From positions 1-24,444 of the forward strand of contig CADWAF010000408.1 of assembly GCA_902984215.1 (NCBI GenBank): a stretch of 24,444 nucleotides of DNA, written 5' to 3'. The translations under genes were made by a program, and so were the position numbers. This DNA is from Willaertia magna (Eukaryota; Heterolobosea; Eutetramitea; Acrasida; Naegleriidae). Each line of letters starts with the position of its first letter. Position 1 is the first letter of the stretch. Below are positions 10,027-17,810 of the stretch, piece by piece. The notes under the pieces were generated by a model. It saw only the letters and a list, made by a program, of their open reading frames with translations, did no database searches and was not told where the DNA came from.

Positions 10027-10686
10027 ATGAACAAAATTATTTTGACCCTCTCTCTTTTAGTTTTAATTTGTTTAAGTGTGATATCATTTGCTCAAGAAAC
10101 AACTGATAGTACAGTAGAAACAACACCTAATAATGTTAGACTTTTAGTACATAAGAGTGTATCACCAAATGTTGCTGTAGTAGAAGGAAATATTACTTTC
10201 ACAATTACTTTAATTAATGTTGGAGATGAACCAGCTTATGACCTTGATGTTAAAGATAATGAATGGCCAGAAGGATCTTTTGATGTTGTTGAAGGAGATA
10301 TTAAATCCACTTTTGAAAAGCTTTCACCAAATGAACGTGCAACCTTAAAGTACACTATTGTCTCTAAATCAAAAGGTGAAATTAGTACCCAATCTGCTTT
10401 TGTTACTTATCGTTTGGCTCCATCTTCAGGAGATAAAGATGCTACCCAAGGCTTAAAGTACTCTGCAAAATCAAATGTTTTACCACCAATTCCAATTCTT
10501 ACTCAAGCTGATTATGATAGAAGAAATGATTCTCACTTTGGTGATTGGGCAATCTTTTTAGTTTTAACTCTTTTACCTGTTGGTTTACCTTATGTTGCAT
10601 ATTTATATTCAAATAATCAAATTCAAGAATTAGCTGAACAAAAGAAAAAGAGAAGAGATGTTTCCGAACAACAATCTGAACAATAA
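10027..10686 (+). CDS. Translocon-associated protein subunit beta (SSR2/TRAP-beta)
   Basis: This is a single exon of 219 residues (human about 183). A cleavable signal peptide spans residues 1-22 (hydrophobic core LTLSLLVLICLSVIS, likely cut near FA|Q). The lumenal domain is a beta-sandwich-like segment with the family features SVSPNVAVVEGNITFTITLINVGDEPAYDL and an N-glycosylation sequon at Asn55. One transmembrane helix spans about 173-194, within HFGDWAIFLVLTLLPVGLPYV. A basic cytosolic tail follows (KKKRR). TRAP-beta is part of the ER complex beside Sec61 that helps insert certain signal peptides and membrane proteins. The A-rich leader before the ATG and the preceding TATA-like box support the start. 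The tail is longer and more Gln/Glu-rich than in animals. Confidence 0.88.
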   Translation: MNKIILTLSLLVLICLSVISFAQETTDSTVETTPNNVRLLVHKSVSPNVAVVEGNITFTITLINVGDEPAYDLDVKDNEWPEGSFDVVEGDIKSTFEKLSPNERATLKYTIVSKSKGEISTQSAFVTYRLAPSSGDKDATQGLKYSAKSNVLPPIPILTQADYDRRNDSHFGDWAIFLVLTLLPVGLPYVAYLYSNNQIQELAEQKKKRRDVSEQQSEQ

Positions 10687-10841
10687 TTTGTATAAAATAT
10701 GTCAATAATAATATTTATAATAAAATTTTAAAATTTAAAAAAATATTGAAAACCAGCTAAGCAGCACCAAAAAGATTACAAATCCCATAGCAACACAGCC
10801 AACAATTTATTTTTATTACTCTTTTTCTTCTTCTTTTGTTT

Positions 10842-10846
10842 AAAAA
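10842..10846 (-). terminator. Polymerase III oligo-T terminator
   Basis: Two bases after the tRNA's discriminator base, the minus strand reads TTTTT, the usual RNA polymerase III stop signal. Confidence 0.7.
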
Positions 10847-10848
10847 TT

Positions 10849-10921
10849 TGGAGCAGGAGGGATTTGAACCCTCGGCCTTTTCCATGCCAAGGAAACGCTC
10901 TCCCAACTGAGCTACTACCCC
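10849..10921 (-). tRNA. tRNA-Ala, anticodon GGC
   Basis: Read on the minus strand, these 73 nt fold into a complete cloverleaf. The acceptor is GGGGTAG/CTGCTCC with wobble pairs, including G3-U70, the alanine identity pair. The D stem is GCTC/GAGC, the anticodon stem TTTCC/GGAAA around loop TTGGCAT (anticodon GGC), and the T stem GAGGG/CCCTC with loop TTCAAAT. The discriminator base is A. There is no intron and no encoded CCA. The internal promoter boxes are present (A box TAGCTCAGTTGG, B box GGTTCAAATCC). A T5 tract just downstream can serve as the polymerase III terminator. It reads GCC, and possibly GCT, codons. G34 for alanine is unusual in a eukaryotic nuclear genome; see findings. Confidence 0.93.
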
Positions 10922-10929
10922 TATAATTC

Positions 10930-11890
10930 TATAATAAAAATTGGATTTAAAACAAAAACTTAAAATTTTTTAATAATATTATTAAACTTAAACTTAAAAA
11001 AATATAAACAATAATTATTTTGGTAATAAAAATGTAAATATTATATAATTTATTTATTTTTTATACTATTTTATTTATTTTTAATTAGATTATATTTTTA
11101 AATAAATAAAATATAAATTAATATAAATTAATAAATAAAAATTATTTAAAAAATAAACAAAATATACAATAAAGTAAATTATTAAAAAATTATTTTTAAA
11201 AAATATTTATAAAAATCGTTTTTAATTATTTTTTAATAAAAAATTAAAAAGATTATTTAAAATAATTAATAATTTAATTATAAAATTATTACATATAAAA
11301 ATTATTATATTATAAATTAATTATAAAATAATTTAAATCTATTTATTTTAATTTAATACATAATAAAACATATATATTAAATTTTTTATTAAAAATACAT
11401 TAAATTATTTTTTTATAATAATTTTTTTAAAATATAACTTGCAAAATTTTTTAAATAATTTAGTTAATAACTTTATTAATTAAAATTTATTTATAAAATT
11501 AATTTAAATAAGAAATAATTTTTTAAGTTAATAAAAAATATATAAAATAAAATTAATATATAATAAAAAACTTTTTAATAATTTTTTTTTATTTAATTGT
11601 ATGATATTTTATTAATTTAAAATGTAGTATAATTATAAATAATAATTACTATAATGTTATAAAATAATTATTATTTTTAATTTATTGTTTTAAACGTTAT
11701 TTTTAAATAATATTTTTATTTATTAATTTTTTATTATATTTTTTTAAATAAAAAACAATAAAATAATTTAAATATTTTTTTAAAAATTATCTTTAATAAT
11801 TTAAAATTATATTTTAATATCATTTTTTTTTTGTGTGTAAATAAAATTTAAAAAAAGTGTATCGTTTATTTTATTTAATTAAATTTATAA
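10930..11890. other. Extremely AT-rich gene-free block
   Basis: This block of about 0.96 kb follows the 5' side of the tRNA gene. My hand count for 11041-11820 finds about 32 G or C in 780 bases, near 4% GC. The 12889-13589 spacer is far richer by eye, about 20-25%. The sequence is irregular A/T with short homopolymer runs, no clear tandem period and no open frame. The edges are fairly sharp: ordinary composition returns around 11890-11930. The function is unknown. It could be an origin, a scaffold-attachment or nucleosome-free region, or the decayed remains of an insertion next to a tRNA gene. Confidence 0.75.
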
Positions 11891-12114
11891 ATAAAATAAT
11901 ATGAATAAACTTTTTTAAATTTTATATCACCATAACCAGTAAAAGTTTGCCAAATAAGAATGGTTCTTATTTTATCCTTAAAACGGCGTTATTCCTTTAA
12001 ATCTATCCTACATCGGGTATGTTGTGAAAATTTAGTAACCATTAAATTGTAAACTAATTTATTTCATTTCCTTTTACTGAGAATTATTGGGCACATCACA
12101 AAAAGCAAAAAAAA
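11891..12114 (+). promoter_or_regulatory. Promoter-side region of the SDR gene, with a 9-bp hairpin
   Basis: Composition becomes normal here. At 11952-11972 there is a perfect inverted repeat, AAATAAGAA-TGG-TTCTTATTT, about 143 nt before the ATG. Moderately GC-containing DNA follows (ACGGCG, ATCGGG), then an A-rich leader running into the start codon at 12115. I cannot assign a factor. Confidence 0.4.
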
Positions 12115-12888
12115 ATGTCATCCAAGATTATTGTAATTGCAGGTGGTGCTTCTGGTATTGGTAAATATTCAGCATTAGAACTTTCAAAACTTGGCCACAC
12201 AATCATTGTAGCATCTAGAAGAGAAAACAAATTACTTGAAGTTGTAGAAGAAATTAAACAATTAGGTGGAAAAGCTCATCATATCGTGTGTGATATCACT
12301 AAAGAAGATAGTGTTCAAAACCTTATGAAACAAACTGTTTCACTTTTCGGTAGAATTGATATCTTTATTAATGCTGCTGGTGTTGCTTTTTATGATTTAA
12401 GTCAACTAGGTCCAATTGGTTCTTTATCTTTTGATTATTGGAGATATGTCATGTCCGCCAACTTTGATGGTGTATTTCTTGGTTGTAAATATGCAATTAA
12501 TGAAGCAATGGAAAAACAATCAGAAGGTGGTTTAATAATTAACGTTGCATCGACTGCTGCTTTTGCTTATCATTCAAATATTGGTGCTTATTGTGTCAGT
12601 AAACATGGTTGTGTGGATATCACAAAGATGTTTGCAAAAGAATATGCAATTAAGAAGATTAGAGTGAATGCAATTGCACCTGGTTGTTATGAAAGTGAAA
12701 TGACAGGAAAGATAAGGGAATTAAATAAAGAAGCACGTGATGGATTAAGTCAAAGTACTCCAATGAAAAGAGAAGCAACTTTACAAGAAGTTTTTAGTTC
12801 TATTCGTTATTTATGTAGTGATGATGCAACTTATGTAACTGGTGCTGTTATTGCTGTTGATGGTGGAATGTCAACCCATTGTATTTAA
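12115..12888 (+). CDS. Classical short-chain dehydrogenase/reductase (SDR)
   Basis: This is a single exon of 257 residues, the normal size for a classical SDR. The Rossmann nucleotide-binding loop is GGASGIG (10-16), with Gly in place of the more common Thr at its first position. ASRR (Arg35, Arg36) after the second strand favours NADP(H) over NAD(H). The structural INAAGV (85-90) follows. The catalytic set is complete: Asn116, Ser146 (NVASTAAF), Tyr159 and Lys163 in AYCVSKHG. Near the end are RVNAIAPGCYESEM and the VTGAVIAVDGG strand. Such enzymes oxidise or reduce alcohol/carbonyl groups. The substrate cannot be told from sequence, though the layout resembles the 3-oxoacyl-ACP reductase/glucose dehydrogenase-like group. 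No signal or membrane segment is evident, so it is probably cytosolic. The start follows an A-run. Confidence 0.9.
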   Translation: MSSKIIVIAGGASGIGKYSALELSKLGHTIIVASRRENKLLEVVEEIKQLGGKAHHIVCDITKEDSVQNLMKQTVSLFGRIDIFINAAGVAFYDLSQLGPIGSLSFDYWRYVMSANFDGVFLGCKYAINEAMEKQSEGGLIINVASTAAFAYHSNIGAYCVSKHGCVDITKMFAKEYAIKKIRVNAIAPGCYESEMTGKIRELNKEARDGLSQSTPMKREATLQEVFSSIRYLCSDDATYVTGAVIAVDGGMSTHCI

Positions 12889-12913
12889 TTTTGTTTGACA
12901 ACACTTGTTGTTT

Positions 12914-12937
12914 AAAAGATGAAGATATTCATCTTTT
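12914..12937 (+). repeat. Perfect 10-bp stem hairpin after the SDR stop
   Basis: AAAAGATGAA-GATA-TTCATCTTTT forms a ten-pair stem with a four-base loop, 26 nt after the stop codon. It would lie in the 3' untranslated region or mark a separate small RNA. Ten uninterrupted pairs including three G-C pairs are unlikely to be simple AT-rich noise, but nothing ties it to a function. Confidence 0.6.
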
Positions 12938-12958
12938 TAGATAAATAAATAAATAGTA

Positions 12959-12975
12959 GTCAATATAATATTGAC
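12959..12975. repeat. 8-bp palindrome with one-base centre
   Basis: GTCAATAT-A-ATATTGAC is a near-perfect palindrome directly after the 10-bp hairpin. It could be a dimeric factor site or part of a folded RNA. Confidence 0.5.
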
Positions 12976-13589
12976 AATTAAAAAACTGATAACAAGATCC
13001 TTGTTTTTTCTTACCTTCATTAAGCAAAAGGAATGATTGTTAATTAATCTTTGATCTTTGGTTTTAACCATTTAATGATCTTGGCATACCATATCCTTAT
13101 CCTTTTTACAAAAATTTAAATTAATTTTCAATGATTTTCAAAAAAAAAATGTTCACCATTTAATCAAATAAATTTAGATCCTTTTTTGTTTTCTTTATAA
13201 TTTCATCTTTCGGAAAGATTTTACACAAGAAAGAAATAAATATTTAATAATAGAAATCAAACGTTGGATGCTTGCAAGGAATAAATTACATTAATTGGAG
13301 AGTACACATTTATAGAAAGGTTTAAAAATTAAATACTTTACAACTTTTTTGATAATGATCTTTACTTTGAAAACTTACCTTTAATTAATTAGAACCTCCT
13401 TCCAGTATCTCCCCCATATAAACTAATGACAGTTGACATTCTCCTTAAAAACGAAACACACAAACGAACCATTTGTCAGAAAAAAAAAACTTTAAAAAAT
13501 AAATCCATTACAACAATTTATTACAACAGTAACAATAAACCTATACTTTCAATAATCATTTAAATAAATCATTTAATAATCTTAAATAA

Positions 13590-16097
13590 ATGGGTCAAAC
13601 CAATAGTGCAGAGTTATTTCATTCAAATTCTTCTGCTCTTATTAATGTCATTCCAGAAAATGTTTGGAGAGAACAAGTAAAACTAAAAAATGTTCAAGTA
13701 AATACAACACCACAACAATTTACAATGACTTTAGATGAAAATGGTCAACTGCAAAATTATGATATTTTTCAAGCTTATCGAAATAATAATTTACAACAAC
13801 AACAACAGCAACCAAATGATTTAAATAATAGCAATGGAGAAGAATTTAATAAGATGGAAGGTTTACAAAAAGTAAATCATCAAAGATCGAATAGTTCTTC
13901 GTCAGTTGGTAATAATTCTTATTTAAATAATAATCATCATCACCATGTAATGGTTGGTTATAATAATAACGTGAACATTATTAATAATAATAATAATATG
14001 AATAACAATAGAAATCATCCAAGGTATTATCATTCTAGAACGAATAGTGATCAAAGTAATCGTTCTAATCATTCAAATCATTCAAATCATTCTAATAATG
14101 AAAATAATTTTGTACATATGTCAAATTTCAACAAACATCTATCATCATCAATGACACCAACCGCCATTCAACAACCAAACCAAATAAATAATTTAAGTTA
14201 TAACCATAATTATTTACAACAACATTTACTTAAAAATAGTGAATCATCACTCAATAATGGTAATGCACTACCTAACAAATTAAATTACCATAACGGTCAG
14301 TTCACCAATGATAGTGTTTACAACGTAAATAGAAAAGATGACAATACTTATTTACAACAGCAACAACAACAGCAATTGTTTAATAATAATAATTCAATTA
14401 TAAAAAAGAAGAGAATTATTATTCCTAAAAATTCACCTTCTGTTGTAATATCTAATCCATTCAATAATAATAATACAACGAAAGATAATAATAATAACAA
14501 TAGTAGTAGTGTAAGTGGTAGTAATAATAATAATAGCAGTCAACCGTCACCAATCAATAATAATACTAATAACAACAATACTATTGAAAATCAAGAAGTA
14601 AATTCGTCAGTTAGTTATTATCAACCTTCAACTATTAAACAAATAAATAATAACATTGAAAATAAAGAAGAAATAGGAGAGGCTTTAAAACAACAATTAT
14701 TATTAGGTGGTATTAATAATAACGCAGCAATGACCTTAATTGAAAATACTGAAGCAGCTGAAAGTAATGGTAATTTAAGTGGTTCTCCAGGTAGTACAAG
14801 TAGCAATTCAAGTAGTAATGCAAGTGCCACTGGAACTGGAGCAACAACAACAACGACAGGTGGCAGTGGTAGACAAGTGATAATTATTGAGTTTGGTAAT
14901 CAAACAACAAAAGTTGGATTTTCAGGTGAAGATAGACCAAGAGTTGTCATTCCATCATGTTATACACTAGAAGCACAAAATACAATTAAATTTGGTGGAA
15001 ATATTTCTTTTCAACAAACAGAAACTAAATGGTTCTTTAAGAATGGTAATTTTACATTTGGTAGAAATGATTTGAAAGTGAAGGAAATATTTAAAGCTTT
15101 TATTAAATATATTTCAATTTTATTAGATGAAAATTTTAAAGGTAAAACTATAATGTTAGGTTTGCCTTACTTTTTTGATGAAAATAAGGAACAATTAGCT
15201 ATATTGTGTGATTGTTTTTTTCATTCAACAATTCATGTGAAAAGTATATTTTTATGTGGTACTCCATTATTTTCTTTTTTATGTGCTGCCAGTAATCACG
15301 TTACTGAAAATCGTTTTGTTGCATTAAGTGTTGTGATTGGTTATGGTTTAGTACAATGTGTACCTATTGTAGGTGGTTTACCTTTTTTAACTTATGCTTG
15401 TAAAACAACGATTGGTGGTGAGTTACAAAATTCTTATCTTTTACAATTAGTTAAACAAGAAGCAGCAAAGGAAGGTATTACTATTGATGAAAAGAAATTA
15501 ACATATCAACAAATTGAACAAGAAAAGAGAGAAAATTGTAATTTATTAAAATCATTTCGTTGGGCAAAGAAGAAAGTCAACCAAGACTGTAAAGCTAAAT
15601 TCTTTAAAAAGACAATGGATGGTGTTGAAGGAAAAGTAGATCAAGTACTAGATCACAGATATTTAACAAATGAATTATTATTCCATCCAGAATTATTTAT
15701 TGAAAAACCAGAAGTAAAAGATATTGAAAAGAATGAACAAGTAATGGGTGTTGCTGAATTAATAGAACATTGTATTAAGAGATGTCCAAAAGAATATCAA
15801 GAATTACTTTACAATAATATTATTATTTCTGGAGGTCCCAGTCAAACACGTAACTTTGTTACAAGATTGAAAGGTGAACTAGGTAAAAAAGCTAATATAT
15901 ACCTTAATGATCTCTCTATACTTAAGCCAACACCTACTTTTGATTTCAGTGCATGGTATGGTATGTCATTCTTATCCAATGTTGTAGATGTAAATTCTCA
16001 TGAATTGGATAACTTGCATTGTAGAATTCTAATTGAGGAAGCTAATTTGAAATTATATCCTTTGGAAACTGTACTATTGACTAAAAGAATTTGTTAA
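13590..16097 (+). CDS. Divergent actin-related protein with N-myristoylation signal and N/Q-rich N-terminal half
   Basis: This is a single exon of 835 residues. It opens MGQTNS, a good N-myristoylation signal (Gly2, Ser6), then a short ordered-looking stretch (about 17-64). Some 360 residues of Asn/Gln/Ser/His low complexity follow, with a (SNH)n run near 158-169. The actin fold occupies about 428-835, close to the usual 375-400 residues. Phosphate loop 1 is EFGNQTTKVGFSGEDRPRVV, where actin has DNGSG. Loop 2 is VVIGYG where actin has MDSGDG, so both loop Asp residues are replaced. The adenosine-loop helix is ISGGPSQTRNFVTRL, and the end has DFSAWYGMSFLSN. Nucleotide hydrolysis is therefore doubtful. 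I cannot place it in a standard Arp class. Membrane attachment through myristate is an inference. The stop is 11 nt from the convergent PTEN-like stop. Confidence 0.85.
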   Translation: MGQTNSAELFHSNSSALINVIPENVWREQVKLKNVQVNTTPQQFTMTLDENGQLQNYDIFQAYRNNNLQQQQQQPNDLNNSNGEEFNKMEGLQKVNHQRSNSSSSVGNNSYLNNNHHHHVMVGYNNNVNIINNNNNMNNNRNHPRYYHSRTNSDQSNRSNHSNHSNHSNNENNFVHMSNFNKHLSSSMTPTAIQQPNQINNLSYNHNYLQQHLLKNSESSLNNGNALPNKLNYHNGQFTNDSVYNVNRKDDNTYLQQQQQQQLFNNNNSIIKKKRIIIPKNSPSVVISNPFNNNNTTKDNNNNNSSSVSGSNNNNSSQPSPINNNTNNNNTIENQEVNSSVSYYQPSTIKQINNNIENKEEIGEALKQQLLLGGINNNAAMTLIENTEAAESNGNLSGSPGSTSSNSSSNASATGTGATTTTTGGSGRQVIIIEFGNQTTKVGFSGEDRPRVVIPSCYTLEAQNTIKFGGNISFQQTETKWFFKNGNFTFGRNDLKVKEIFKAFIKYISILLDENFKGKTIMLGLPYFFDENKEQLAILCDCFFHSTIHVKSIFLCGTPLFSFLCAASNHVTENRFVALSVVIGYGLVQCVPIVGGLPFLTYACKTTIGGELQNSYLLQLVKQEAAKEGITIDEKKLTYQQIEQEKRENCNLLKSFRWAKKKVNQDCKAKFFKKTMDGVEGKVDQVLDHRYLTNELLFHPELFIEKPEVKDIEKNEQVMGVAELIEHCIKRCPKEYQELLYNNIIISGGPSQTRNFVTRLKGELGKKANIYLNDLSILKPTPTFDFSAWYGMSFLSNVVDVNSHELDNLHCRILIEEANLKLYPLETVLLTKRIC

Positions 16098-16108
16098 TGT
16101 ACAGTTAA

Positions 16109-17609
16109 TTAATGGCCAATGAGGCACTTTAATTTAATAAATTTTCCTTGTAAATCACTATTTTCTTCTGCTTGTTCTACAGTAATTATTTTTACAATTA
16201 TTCTTTGTTTGAGGGGTTGATGTATCCTTTCACTTGACACAACCACAGGTATGGTAGTTAGATTGGATTGAATAGCTCTGTTAGAAAGATACCTTTCATA
16301 AGAAAACAAGTTAGTATTATTTACAAAAAACGAATGTTTGTCGGCCATTAGAGCTCTTGGTGGTATTGAATAACTTTTGCCGTCAACTGGCTCACAGCTA
16401 CAATTCAGTTCAACGCTTAATCTTTCTGAGATTTCATCTCTTCTGTGCACTCCATCAATATCATTCTTACTCAAGTGCATTACACCACCCAGTGGAATAA
16501 AAGAAGTGTGCAATCCAATTCTTGAGTATTCTTTTGGTTTTAATTGATCTTTTCTTACAAACCTAATTACCACATCGCCAACAAATTCACGTTCGTTGTG
16601 AGCAAAAAAAGTTATGCTGTTTTCCTTAATACTGCAGTCGTGGCAAGTAAATGTGCAAATAACTTTCAAATCAACTGTACTGTCTTCAATTTCTATTTCT
16701 TTTCTGTTTGATATTCCGCCTTTAGTTTCATAATCTTTAAACATCAATCCATTTAAGAACGTATCTAACAAAGAGTAATTCATTGTTTTCTTTCCTTTAA
16801 ACTTTGAAATACATTGCCTCTCCAACGTGACAATCTCAATTTCAAATTGAGAATTCCTTATCAAAGATACAAGTTCAGTTGGTGGACGCTTAAAGGTTAT
16901 ACTCTTTATCTTAACCTTCTTTTCAACAGGCACTTTTGTTTGGAAGTCGTTGTTTGCCTCCAACAATTGTTGCACATAACTGACGTACCTAACTTGCGAC
17001 GGTGAATTTATTCCACCATCTTGACAAAGAGACAATGGGTCCACAGGCTTATTAAACCTTGTAAGGGCAAAATAAATAACACTATCTCTTGTATCTTTCA
17101 TCAATAAACTTTTAGAAACAAGGAGGTCAACCAAGACAACATTAATCTTGTATGTAAACTTACCTATAAATTAAATAAGAACAGATTGCTACTCCCGTTC
17201 TTCCCTTACCTCCTCTACAATGTAAAACTACAATGTTTTCGTCATCTTTTAAAAGCCAATTATGAACGGCTTCGCAAATTTCTAAAAGTAAGGCTAAGGG
17301 AGGGTTATAGTGGTCAGGAAAACAAACATTCACTACGTTACCATCAAACAGTTTAGTATCGTAAAGAAACTCAGACATATTAAAAATCATATAATGATTG
17401 TTATGGTACTCCCTTAAGAAGGCTGATATTTCTAAACAATGGTTTCTATGAAAACTTTGAAAGAAATCTTCAACTGGTACTGACATAGCTATTATTCTAG
17501 AGGTAATATAAGTGAGATCTAAATTCCATTTCTCATGTACATATCTTTTTCTCTTTCCGGACTGTTTATGCCTACTTTCATGCTGTAAGGAACGCAAAAA
17601 CCCGATCAT
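16109..17609 (-). CDS. PTEN-like phosphoinositide 3-phosphatase, two exons
   Basis: The model is complement(join(16109..17108, 17164..17609)), 481 residues (human PTEN 403). The 55-nt intron runs GTAAGT...TCTAAAAG, splits a Ser codon in phase 2 and restores the PTEN order: HCRGGKGRTGVAICSYLIY, then INSPSQVRYVSYVQQLL. The N-terminus has the basic PIP2-binding segment KRKRYVHEKWNLDLTYI (19-35). The catalytic loop is HCRGGKGRTG (Cys131, Arg137) with the general-acid region FPDH (Asp99). PTEN itself has HCKAGKGRTG, so Lys125 is Arg and Ala126 is Gly here; the active-site basic charge is kept. A C2-like domain of about 200 residues follows. No PDZ-binding tail is evident. PTEN removes the 3-phosphate from PIP3 and shapes cell polarity and motility. 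The first exon alone would stop in the middle of the catalytic domain. Confidence 0.9.
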
Positions 17610-17683
17610 TTGATAAATTACAAAAATTCAATAGTAATCCCAACAAACAGCGTTGTTTTCTTTTTTTTTCTTTTGGTCCTAAC

Positions 17684-17693
17684 ATGGCGGGAA
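17684..17693 (-). promoter_or_regulatory. E2F-like core upstream of the PTEN-like gene
   Basis: ATGGCGGGAA (TTCCCGCCAT on the gene's strand) lies about 75-85 nt upstream of the PTEN-like ATG, in the 201-nt spacer after the transporter gene. It carries the CCCGCC core of E2F sites. It is a candidate site only. Confidence 0.3.
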
Positions 17694-17810
17694 TTAATTG
17701 GTCTTTTAAACTTCATAGGCTCCATTTGAGGCAAGGCCAAAGATAAGAACTAAAAAAGTTATTACAATGTAATATTTATTATTATAATATTACATAATAT
17801 TATAAAATTA

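Larger units (their letters stand above)
12889..13589. other. 701-nt intergenic region with clustered inverted repeats
   Basis: This region lies between the SDR stop and the actin-related gene start, on the same strand. Its first 120 nt hold three perfect inverted repeats in a row: 12914-12937, 12959-12975 and 12991-13005, the last followed by a T-run. On the minus strand there is a 27-codon frame (13389-13472) followed by a consensus splice donor (intron would begin at 13378). No second exon could be found. The last 100 nt before 13590 are A/T-rich and probably untranslated leader. Confidence 0.5.

Noticed and set aside
10930..11890. AT-rich block as a mitochondrial DNA insertion
   Set aside because: There is no mitochondrial gene fragment or open frame. 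Composition alone does not support it.
13800..14600. Repeats in the N/Q-rich arm as a CRISPR-like or satellite array
   Set aside because: The repeats are codon-level low complexity (AAT, CAA) without constant spacers, inside one long coding frame.
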